From positions 1 through 64,000 of the forward strand of contig NZ_LBDA02000020.1 in NCBI RefSeq assembly GCF_000980885.2: a DNA stretch of 64,000 bases, read 5' to 3'. How positions within the stretch are numbered: position 1 is the first letter of the stretch; each line of letters starts with the position of its first letter. This document shows positions 54,768 through 64,000 of the stretch, in pieces. The DNA comes from Streptomyces malaysiense (lineage in GTDB: Bacteria; Actinomycetota; Actinomycetes; Streptomycetales; Streptomycetaceae). A program made the translations under genes and the position numbers. A model generated the notes under the pieces. The model was not told the origin of the DNA and ran no database searches. It saw nothing but the letters and a program-made list of their open reading frames with translations.

Positions 54768-56513
54768 GTGCAGTTCGAGGTGTGGGCACCGCAGGCAGAC
54801 CGGGTGACGCTCCGGTGCGAGGGCGCCGCCGAGGCGATGGCGCGCGATCCGGAGCGCGCGGGCTGGTGGAAGGGCGAGGCGGCGGCGGGTGACGGCGCCC
54901 GGTACGGGTTCGCGCTGGACGACGGTCCGGTGCTGCCCGACCCGCGCTCGCGCCGGCAGCCGGACGGGCCGGACGGGCTCAGCGCGGTCGTGGACCAGCG
55001 GCGGTACGCGTGGCGGGTTCCGTGGCCGGGGCGGGCGCTGCCGGGCGCGGTGCTCTACGAGCTGCACGTGGGCACGTACACCCCCGAGGGCACGCTGGAC
55101 GCGGCGGCGGCCCGGCTCGGTCATCTGGTGGAACTGGGCATCACACACGTGGAGTTGATGCCGGTATGCCCGTTCCCCGGGCGGCACGGCTGGGGGTACG
55201 ACGGGGTGGCGCCGTGGGCGGTGCACGAGCCGTACGGCGGCCCCGAGGCGCTGAAGCGGTTCGTGGACCGGGCGCACGAGCTGGGGCTCGGTGTCGTACT
55301 GGACGTCGTGCACAACCACTTGGGGCCGTCGGGCAATCATCTCCCGTCATTCGGGCCGTACTTCACCGACACGCACACCACGCCGTGGGGCGCGGCGGTG
55401 AACCTGGACGCGCCCGGTTCGGACGAGGTGCGCGCGTTCCTCGTCGGCAGCGCGCTCGCGTGGCTGCGGGACTTCCGGCTCGACGGGCTGCGCCTGGACG
55501 CGGTGCACGCGCTGTACGACACCCGGGCCATCCACTTCCTGGAGGAGCTGTCTGCGGCGGTCGACCGCCTCGCCGCGGAGGTGGGCCGCCCGCTGTTCCT
55601 GATCGCCGAGACCGATCTCAACGACCCCCGCTTCATCACACCGCGCGCGGAGAACGGGCTCGGGCTGCACGCGCAGTGGAACGACGACTTCCACCACGCC
55701 CTGCACACCGCCCTGACCGGCGAGTCCCAGGGCTACTACGCGGACTTCGCGCGCGATCCCCTCGCCGCGCTGGCCAGGACACTCACCGGGGGCTACTTCC
55801 ACGACGGCACGTACTCCGGCTTCCGGGAGCGGCATCACGGCCGCCCGCTGGACCGCGCGCGGGTCGCCGGGCACCGGCTGCTCGGCTACTCGCAGACCCA
55901 CGACCAGATCGGCAACCGTGCCCAGGGCGACCGGCTCTCCGCACACCTCTCCCCCGGCCTGCTGGCCTGCGCGGCGACGCTGGTGCTGACCGCGCCGTTC
56001 ACCCCGATGCTGTTCATGGGCGAGGAGTGGGCGGCGGGCACGCCCTGGCAGTACTTCGCCGACCACACGGACCCCGGCCTCGCCGAGGCGGTACGGCGCG
56101 GGCGGCGCCGGGAGTTCGCGGCGCACGGCTGGGCCGAGGAGGACGTACCGGACCCGGGGGACCCGGCGACCCGGGACCGCTCCTGCCTCGACTGGTCGGA
56201 ACCCGGACGCGCGGAGCACGCCCGGATGCTGGACTGGTACCGCCGGCTGATCTCGCTGCGCCGCGACCAGCCGGACCTCACCGACCCGGACCTCGCCGAC
56301 ACGAAGGTGGCCTACGACCGGGAGGCCCGCTGGCTGGCCTTCCGGCGGGGCGACGTACGCGTCGCGGTGAACCTGGGCGGGGAACCGGCCGCCATCCCCC
56401 TGGGCACCCGCCCGGCCCTGGTCCTCGCCGCCTGGGAGCCGGTGGCGGCCCCGGGCGCGGACGGCATGCTCCAGCTGCCCGCGGAGTCGTGCGTGGTGCT
56501 CAGCCAGCCCTGA
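54768..56513 (+). CDS. treZ: Malto-oligosyltrehalose trehalohydrolase
   Basis: The 581-residue GH13 enzyme releases trehalose from the TreY product. Markers: MQFEVWAPQADRVTLRCEGA, LYELHVGTYTPEGTLDAAAA, GYDGVAPWAVHEPYGGPEA, LDVVHNHLGPSGNH, LDGLRLDAVHAL (nucleophile Asp), FLIAETDLNDPRF (acid Glu) and YSQTHDQIGNRAQGDRL. GTG start at 54768 with AAGGGGA upstream. Separated from treY by five genes. It converges with the next gene at 15 bases. Confidence 0.95.
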   Translation: MQFEVWAPQADRVTLRCEGAAEAMARDPERAGWWKGEAAAGDGARYGFALDDGPVLPDPRSRRQPDGPDGLSAVVDQRRYAWRVPWPGRALPGAVLYELHVGTYTPEGTLDAAAARLGHLVELGITHVELMPVCPFPGRHGWGYDGVAPWAVHEPYGGPEALKRFVDRAHELGLGVVLDVVHNHLGPSGNHLPSFGPYFTDTHTTPWGAAVNLDAPGSDEVRAFLVGSALAWLRDFRLDGLRLDAVHALYDTRAIHFLEELSAAVDRLAAEVGRPLFLIAETDLNDPRFITPRAENGLGLHAQWNDDFHHALHTALTGESQGYYADFARDPLAALARTLTGGYFHDGTYSGFRERHHGRPLDRARVAGHRLLGYSQTHDQIGNRAQGDRLSAHLSPGLLACAATLVLTAPFTPMLFMGEEWAAGTPWQYFADHTDPGLAEAVRRGRRREFAAHGWAEEDVPDPGDPATRDRSCLDWSEPGRAEHARMLDWYRRLISLRRDQPDLTDPDLADTKVAYDREARWLAFRRGDVRVAVNLGGEPAAIPLGTRPALVLAAWEPVAAPGADGMLQLPAESCVVLSQP

Positions 56514-56528
56514 GGCGGCAAAGGCCCG

Positions 56529-57461
56529 TCACGGCTCCTCCCCGGCCGTCTTGAAGTCCGTCACCCGCTCCAGCAGGATCGGCTCCCACGCCCGGCGCAG
56601 CTGGGTGCGCAGCAGCGTCGGGTCGCCGGGGGCGCGGCCGTCGAGGCGGTCCATGAGGCGCAGCACCGTGTCGCAGCGGGCGAGCCACAGGCCGCGCAGG
56701 CAGGGGCGGGCGCCGTACCCGGCGAGGGTGGCGGCGCGGACGGCCGCCGGGGAGCCGACGGCGACGGCGAGCCCCGCGATGTCCTCGGCCGGGTCACCGA
56801 GCGCCGCCGCGGTCCAGTCGAGGACGCCGCGCACCCGCCCGTCCGCGCCGACCACCACGTGCTCGCCGGTCAGCCCGTGGTGGGTGAGCACCGCGACGCC
56901 GGGCTGCGCGGCGAGCTGGGCGGCCCCGGCCGGGGTGAGCTGGTGCATCGGCGCGGCGTCGAACTCGTCGGCGGCGGCGAGCCGTTCGGCCGCGTGCACG
57001 GCCATCCGGCGCAGCGCCTCCAGGGAGCGCGGGGCGGCGCGCGGCACGCCGAGCGACTCGGCCTGCCGTACCGGCACCGCGCGCAGCCCGGTGAGCAGCC
57101 CGGCGAGATCGGCCTCGCCGGCCGCCGAGACCTCGTGCTCCTCGGCCGTGCCGCCGGGCACCACGGTGTCCAGGGTGCAGGCGAGACCGGGCGCCCAGTC
57201 GGCGTGCGCGACACTGACCGGCACCGCGACCGGGACGTGCGGGCGGACCAGGGCGCGCAGCCGCAGCTCCCGGCGACGGCGGGTGGACGCCTCCCGGTCG
57301 GGGGCGAGGCGCAGCACCTGGCGGGTGCCGACCCACCAGGTGTACGCGTGCCCCTCGCGCACGGGCCGGACGTCGGGTCCGTCGCCCTGCGGGCCTTCCT
57401 TGAGCAGCGAACGGACCAGCTGGCGTACGGTGTCCGCGGTGGGGGTCGGTGCCTGGGTCAT
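56529..57461 (-). CDS. Macrolide 2'-phosphotransferase-like protein lacking the catalytic Asp
   Basis: The 310-residue APH-fold protein resembles Mph enzymes: ...GVLDWTAAALGDPAEDIAGL keeps the metal-binding Asp of the DW motif. The catalytic loop normally HGDLHPGHV is here THHGLTGEHVVV, so the HGD Asp is Gly. The N-terminus has HAYTWWVGTRQVLRLAPDRE. Without the base, kinase activity is doubtful; it may be a degenerate or repurposed paralogue. ATG start at 57461. Upstream neighbour is the M24 peptidase gene. Confidence 0.7.
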   Translation of the reverse strand: MTQAPTPTADTVRQLVRSLLKEGPQGDGPDVRPVREGHAYTWWVGTRQVLRLAPDREASTRRRRELRLRALVRPHVPVAVPVSVAHADWAPGLACTLDTVVPGGTAEEHEVSAAGEADLAGLLTGLRAVPVRQAESLGVPRAAPRSLEALRRMAVHAAERLAAADEFDAAPMHQLTPAGAAQLAAQPGVAVLTHHGLTGEHVVVGADGRVRGVLDWTAAALGDPAEDIAGLAVAVGSPAAVRAATLAGYGARPCLRGLWLARCDTVLRLMDRLDGRAPGDPTLLRTQLRRAWEPILLERVTDFKTAGEEP

Positions 57462-57533
57462 GGATCGCGCGTTGCCGTTCCGGGTGTCGTCGGGTGTGGT
57501 CGCCCTGGTCCCCCTGGGCTCGGGCTGGGGCCG

Positions 57534-58661
57534 TCAGTCCACTATCACCATCTCGCGGCCGGTGTTGTTGAGGCGGCGTCCGCCGTCCTCGGTCACGGTG
57601 ACGATGTCCTCGATGCGCACCCCGAAGCGGCCGGGCAGATAGATGCCGGGCTCCACCGAGAAGCACATCCCGGGCACCAGCGGCAGCTCCTCGCCCTCGA
57701 TCATGTACGGCGGCTCGTGCGTGGTGACGCCGATGCCGTGCCCGGTGCGGTGGATGAAGTACTCGCCGTACCCGGCCTCGGTGATCACCTCGCGGGCGGC
57801 GCGGTCGACCTCCTGGCAGGCCACGCCCGGCCGAACCGCCTGGTAGCCGGCCTCCTGGGCCTCGCGCACGATGTCGTGGACCCGGCGCTCCTCCTCCGTG
57901 GGCTCGCCGACGTGCACGGTGCGCGTGGTGTCGGAGCCGTAGCCGTCCTTCAGGCCGCCGAAGTCGAGGACGACCATGTCGCCGCGCCGGATGACGCGGT
58001 CGCCGACCTCGTGGTGCGGGTTGGCGCCGTTGGGGCCGGAGCCGACGATGGTGAAGTCGACCTGGGAGTGGCCGAAGCGGCGCAGCAGCGCGGCGAGGTC
58101 CCGGCCGATGTCGGACTCGCGGCGCCCGGCGAAGGTCACCTCACGGATCTCCTCGAAGGCCGCGTCGGCCGCGGCTCCGGCGGCCGCGAGCAGCTCCACC
58201 TCGGCGGCGTCCTTGACCGCGCGCAGCATGGGCAGGGCGTCGGTGAGCGCGGCGTAGGAGCTGCCGGGCAGGGTGCGCTGGAGGCCGAGGACGTGCATCG
58301 CCCAGGTGTTGTCGCTGATGCCGTAGCGGCCGCCGCCGTCGAGGAGCTCGGCGGTGACGGCGTAGGGGTCCTTGCCGTCGGTCCAGTCGCGCAGCGTGAG
58401 TGCCTCGCCCGCGGCGGAGTGCTCCGCGTCCGGGGCCTCCAGGGTGGGGACGACCAGCACGGGGTCCTGGCCGGGGGCGAGGACCAGGAGGGTGAGCCGT
58501 TCGGTGACGGCGGTGGGAGTGTAGCCGGTCAGCCACACCATGTCCGGTCCTGGTGCCACGAGCAGCCCGGCGAGGCCGGCGTCGGCCGCGGCGCGCGCGG
58601 CGCGCTCCATGCGGGCCTCGTGGTCGGCTGCGCTGAAGGGCGTGGTCGTACTACCGGTCAT
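57534..58661 (-). CDS. M24-family metallopeptidase (Xaa-Pro aminopeptidase-like)
   Basis: The 375-residue protein has an N-terminal creatinase-like domain and a pita-bread catalytic domain with all five metal ligands: Asp in MVVLDFGGLKDG, Asp in YGSDTTRTVHVG, His in HRTGHGIGVTTHEPP, and Glu in CFSVEPGIYLPG and VRIEDIVTV. It probably removes N-terminal residues before proline. I start at the ATG at 58661 with GGAGG upstream; the longer frame to 58730 is not supported. Same strand as the kinase-like gene downstream. Confidence 0.9.
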   Translation of the reverse strand: MTGSTTTPFSAADHEARMERAARAAADAGLAGLLVAPGPDMVWLTGYTPTAVTERLTLLVLAPGQDPVLVVPTLEAPDAEHSAAGEALTLRDWTDGKDPYAVTAELLDGGGRYGISDNTWAMHVLGLQRTLPGSSYAALTDALPMLRAVKDAAEVELLAAAGAAADAAFEEIREVTFAGRRESDIGRDLAALLRRFGHSQVDFTIVGSGPNGANPHHEVGDRVIRRGDMVVLDFGGLKDGYGSDTTRTVHVGEPTEEERRVHDIVREAQEAGYQAVRPGVACQEVDRAAREVITEAGYGEYFIHRTGHGIGVTTHEPPYMIEGEELPLVPGMCFSVEPGIYLPGRFGVRIEDIVTVTEDGGRRLNNTGREMVIVD

Positions 58662-58880
58662 CCGGGCCTCCGGGCGGTTCTGGCTGGTCGGGCGGGTTCC
58701 GGGGCGCGCGGAAGGCGCCCCGGGCAGCATCCTGCCCGCCCGGACCGGGCCACGCGAGCCGATCGGAGGATCCCACGTCCGCCGGGTACGGCGGAGTTCC
58801 GCGCGCGGCGGGTCGCGGGGGTGGGCGGGACGCTCGGCCCCCGGCCGTCCTCACCCGCCGGCCGCCGGGCGCCGCCGCGC

Positions 58881-59402
58881 TCAGGTCACGACGCCCGGCA
58901 CCACCGTCAACTGCTGGAACCCACCGCCGCTGTGCCGCACGGTGAGCAGGACCTCGCTGCCGGGACGGGCACGGGCGACCGCCCGGGCCAGGCCGGCGGC
59001 GGTGTCCACCCGCGCGCCGCCGAACCGGAGCAGGACGTCCCCACGGGCCAGACCGGCCCGGTAGCCGGGACCGGGCGTGTGCACACCCACCACCAGCGCG
59101 CCGGGACTCCCGTAGTCGACGGCCTCCACCCCCAAGGTGGCCTGGGGACCGCTCTCCCGCGCGGACCCGGCCGCGGGACTCGACCCCGGCGCGCTGTCGC
59201 GGCCCCCGCCGAGCACCGTGGCACCGACCGCGCCGATGCCCACGCCGGACAGCACCAGCAGCGTGCCCGCGCAGGCGCCGAGCAGCAGGGTCCGAGGCCG
59301 CCGGCCGCGCCGGGACGCGGTGTGCGGGTGGTGGGCGGGGCCGCCGCCCGTCCTGGGTCCCCGGCCCGGCAGCGGCCTGGGCCGCAACGCAGTGTGTTCC
59401 AT
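58881..59402 (-). CDS. Membrane-anchored single-PDZ protein
   Basis: The 173-residue protein has a cytoplasmic Arg/Pro-rich tail, one transmembrane helix (TLLLGACAGTLLVLSGVGIG, about residues 38-57), a short linker and a PDZ domain: GALVVGVHTPGPGYRAGLAR, GDVLLRFGGARVDTAAGLAR and EVLLTVRHSGGG. The usual trypsin-like domain of HtrA/DegP proteases is missing, so it may be a scaffold or regulate a partner protease. The PDZ lies on the extracellular side. ATG at 59402. It is downstream of phsA on the same strand. Confidence 0.75.
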   Translation of the reverse strand: MEHTALRPRPLPGRGPRTGGGPAHHPHTASRRGRRPRTLLLGACAGTLLVLSGVGIGAVGATVLGGGRDSAPGSSPAAGSARESGPQATLGVEAVDYGSPGALVVGVHTPGPGYRAGLARGDVLLRFGGARVDTAAGLARAVARARPGSEVLLTVRHSGGGFQQLTVVPGVVT

Positions 59403-59598
59403 GGTTCGCTCGCCTCCGGCCGGTGACCTACCCGGCTCACCGGCCCGCGACGAGACTCGAACGAGTGAGACTGCGCGGAGGCCGGCGGCGGGTAGTCACT
59501 ACGGACGCCCCGAGCACCGGCCCCGGCCCGCCGCCGCTCCCGCCGACCGCCGCTCCCGCCCGTCGTCGCCCCGGCCCGGCGGTGACCCGGTGGCCGGC

Positions 59599-61482
59599 TC
59601 AGCCCATGCGCCCTCCGTGGCCGCCCCCGTGCGGCGCGCCGTGGCCGAACCTCATCGCCTCGGCCGGCATGACGACGAACGGGCGCATCATGCCCATGTC
59701 CTCGTGCTCCAGCAGATGGCAGTGGTACATGAACCTGCCGTACGCCCCGTCGAAGCGGCCCATGACCCGCAGCAGCTGGCCGCCGGGCACCCGGAAGACG
59801 TCCTTGTACCCCTGCTCGTTGGGCGCGAGGGGGATCGCGGTGCCCGCGTCGTGGCGGACCGGCGCGCGGGTGCCGCCGGCCGCCGGGTCGAAGCCGGACA
59901 CGTCGTAGGCGTCCCGGCCCAGCAGCTGGAAGTCGGCCAGGTGGATGTGCATGGGGTGCACGACGGGCGCGAGGTTGAGGAAGCTCCACTGCTCGTAGCT
60001 GCCCTCGCCGACGGTGAACCCGAGTCCGTCGTTGAAGGTCCGCGCGATGCGCCGGTACGTCTTCGTGGTGCCGTCGGGGCCGGTGAGCTGGATGACGCCG
60101 TCGGCCGGGAGGGTCAGCCCGTCCGTGCCGGTGACCTCGGTCATCTCCCAGATCTCGGGGTGCCCGCCCGCGCCCCTGGTGGCGGGCGGGGTGAGCACGA
60201 CCAGCCGGTGGCCGTGCGGGAGTTCACGGGTGAGCCGGCGGAAGGAGCCGGACAGGACCTCGGGCAGCTCGAAGGTGTCGCGCTCGGCGGCCTCGTGGAC
60301 CCGGAACTCCATGACGGCCGGACAGCGCACGTCGCCGGCCGGGTCGGGCACGCCCGCCGGCCGGCCGGGATCCTTGTTGACCAGCCGGAGGGTGCGGCCC
60401 GCCAGCCGCCGGAAGTCGACCAGCAGGTCGAAGCGTTCGGCGGGAGCCGCGGTCAGGGCGGGCAGTTCCGGGCCGAAGTCCACCGGCACGGGCCGCGGCA
60501 GCAGCCCTCCGTCGCTGCCGATCTGGTGCACGACGCCGGGCACCGGGTCGCCGTCCTCGTCGATCAGCACGAGGTCGAAGATGCGCGCGTTCGAGGCGTT
60601 GACCAGGCGGAAGCGGTACCAGGCCGAGTCCACCTCGGCGTACGGCCAGATGCGGCCGTTGACCGTGGTGTAGGGCCCGGTGAACGGGACGGACACCGGC
60701 TCGCCGGTCTCCGGGGCGCTCTCCCGCACGACGACCGTCTTGTGCAGCAGCCGTCCGTTGAGCCGCCCGTCCTCGTCGGTGTCGAGGTTGCGGTCGGCGA
60801 GCAGCAGCGGGATCTCCCGCTTCCCGGACGGCAGCCGCAGGGCGTCCTCCTCGTCGTCGCGGACGAGGTAGGTGCCGTAGAGCCCGGCCATCACGTTGAA
60901 CCGGGTGATGTTCATGGCGTGGTCGTGGTACCACCACTGGGTCGCCCGGTGGTCGTTCGGGTACTCCGACAGCTGGGCGTCGCCGGAGCCGACGGCGTTG
61001 TCCGCCCAGCCGTCGTTGCCGCCGCCGGTCCGGGCGCCGTGCAGATGGGTCACCGACCAGGCGGGCAGGGCGGCGACGTCCTTGTCGGGTTCCGCCCCGC
61101 CGCGGCCGGGCTCGGTGGTGGCGGGCGCGGTACCGGGCGCGCGGAGCGCCGCCGCGACCGCGGTCACCGGGTACTCGGCGCCCTTGGGGATGCGGTTGGT
61201 CCAGGCGATGCGGATACGGCGGCCGCGCCGCACCTCGATGGTCGGGCCCGGGACATGGCCGTCGTAGCCCCACATCAGAGTGGGCGGCAGCTGCGGGTGC
61301 AGCCGCACCCAGGTCGGGCGCAGGGCGATCTCGGTCTCCTGCCGGACGTCGGCCGTGGTCGGCCGCAGCACCGGCGGCACGGTCAACGGCGCGACGTACG
61401 GCCGCAGTTCGTCCGGTGCCTGCTTCTCGTCCCCCGTGGCGCCGGTGATCCGCCCGACGGCCTTCTCGAAGATCTCGGTCAA
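59599..61482 (-). CDS. phsA: Phenoxazinone synthase-like multicopper oxidase
   Basis: The 627-residue protein closely resembles Streptomyces phenoxazinone synthase, which oxidatively couples 2-aminophenols to phenoxazinones. It has [64 protein letters not shown] and [20 protein letters not shown], the four copper motifs with axial Met. No signal peptide is present, so the enzyme is cytoplasmic. I start at the TTG at 61482 to give an N-terminus like known PhsA ([13 protein letters not shown]). It sits 119 bases downstream of the geosmin synthase gene, and no actinomycin genes are in the window. Confidence 0.88.
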   Translation of the reverse strand: MTEIFEKAVGRITGATGDEKQAPDELRPYVAPLTVPPVLRPTTADVRQETEIALRPTWVRLHPQLPPTLMWGYDGHVPGPTIEVRRGRRIRIAWTNRIPKGAEYPVTAVAAALRAPGTAPATTEPGRGGAEPDKDVAALPAWSVTHLHGARTGGGNDGWADNAVGSGDAQLSEYPNDHRATQWWYHDHAMNITRFNVMAGLYGTYLVRDDEEDALRLPSGKREIPLLLADRNLDTDEDGRLNGRLLHKTVVVRESAPETGEPVSVPFTGPYTTVNGRIWPYAEVDSAWYRFRLVNASNARIFDLVLIDEDGDPVPGVVHQIGSDGGLLPRPVPVDFGPELPALTAAPAERFDLLVDFRRLAGRTLRLVNKDPGRPAGVPDPAGDVRCPAVMEFRVHEAAERDTFELPEVLSGSFRRLTRELPHGHRLVVLTPPATRGAGGHPEIWEMTEVTGTDGLTLPADGVIQLTGPDGTTKTYRRIARTFNDGLGFTVGEGSYEQWSFLNLAPVVHPMHIHLADFQLLGRDAYDVSGFDPAAGGTRAPVRHDAGTAIPLAPNEQGYKDVFRVPGGQLLRVMGRFDGAYGRFMYHCHLLEHEDMGMMRPFVVMPAEAMRFGHGAPHGGGHGGRMG

Positions 61483-61600
61483 GCTCGAACACCCCCGTGT
61501 TCTCGCATCGTGTCGTTCCCCTTGACGGTGAAGACCGCGAAGAGTCCGCCGAAGTTCCCCGAATGCCCTACTCCGTACGAGTAGATTCCGAAACGGCCGT

Positions 61601-63772
<2,172 letters not shown>

Positions 63773-63896
63773 CTACCCGGCGGCCCGAACACCCATCCCA
63801 CACGCGGGACATGATCACACCATCGCGTGAACCGACCCCGAGGCGTGCCCCGTCCGCGCCCTTGCCGTGCTCGGGCGTCCGGGCCACGGTAGGCGC

Positions 63897-64000
63897 ATGG
63901 ACTCCTTCGTGCTGCCCCATGAGCTGCACGGCGACGGCGCCCACCGGGTGTTCGCCGTGCACGGCTGGTTCGCCGACCGCTCCGCCTACGCAGCCGTCCT
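63897..64000 (+). CDS. Alpha/beta hydrolase, N-terminal part (cut by window edge)
   Basis: The frame from the ATG at 63897 gives MDSFVLPHELHGDGAHRVFA then VHGWFADRSAY, the oxyanion-hole HGW region of an alpha/beta hydrolase. The nucleophile and remaining catalytic residues are beyond the window. The gene is divergent from the geosmin synthase gene across 133 bases. Confidence 0.65.
   Translation, partial: MDSFVLPHELHGDGAHRVFAVHGWFADRSAYAAV

Overview
The window is typical Streptomyces chromosome: very GC-rich, codons ending in G or C, short intergenic gaps, GTG/TTG starts and many start/stop overlaps. Marker genes agree with this: a two-domain geosmin synthase, a subtilisin-inhibitor (SSI) protein, a SAV2148-type HEPN protein, an AldO-like oxidase relic and a phenoxazinone-synthase-type copper oxidase. 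I found no tRNA, rRNA or CRISPR array.

Layout. (a) 1-3143 is a scarred junction: the 5' end of an rsgA-like GTPase gene, a transposase tail, a small secreted protein, a frameshifted relic, an ISAs1-type transposase remnant and about 1.1 kb without a convincing gene. (b) 3144-8663 is a tightly coupled five-gene operon: HMGL-type aldolase, an alpha/beta-hydrolase-like protein without its nucleophile, an isopropylmalate-dehydrogenase/CinA fusion, an RraA-type aldolase and a DUF6282 amidohydrolase. A strong bidirectional terminator separates it from a LysR regulator, a Bcr/CflA-type exporter and a tautomerase on the other strand. It is the best candidate for an undescribed pathway. (c) 11755-29358 is mixed: a membrane protein with an outward CBM2 domain, a radical SAM enzyme with an unusual cysteine spacing, an aldO/beta-galactosidase pseudogene chimera, two isocitrate-lyase-superfamily proteins, MmuM, a carboxylesterase, a BrkB-type membrane protein, an AidB-like dehydrogenase, a GAF regulator, a secreted protein and an acetyltransferase.

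(d) 29399-39066 is a full assimilatory sulfur locus: a dyad, a Cys-containing leader peptide, then sirA, a zinc-ribbon protein, cysH, cysC, cysD, cysN, a sulfonate/taurine/sulfate-type ABC transporter and a sirohydrochlorin chelatase. Together they take up a sulfur source, activate sulfate to APS, reduce it to sulfite and sulfide, and supply the siroheme cofactor. A hexanucleotide microsatellite lies at the cysH-cysC junction.

(e) 39098-44780 holds housekeeping and accessory genes (PanE/ApbA-type reductase, DUF1697, two-step regulatory spacers, a small-molecule kinase, a DEDDh exonuclease, the HEPN protein). (f) 45061-56513 carries glycogen/trehalose genes glgX, treY and treZ. TreY and TreZ, which work in sequence, are separated by a LysR/dihydrolipoamide dehydrogenase pair, an M14 peptidase, an SSI inhibitor and an FHA protein. 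(g) 56529-64000 has a kinase-fold protein lacking its catalytic Asp, an M24 peptidase, a single-PDZ membrane protein, phsA, the geosmin synthase gene and the start of an alpha/beta hydrolase cut by the window end.
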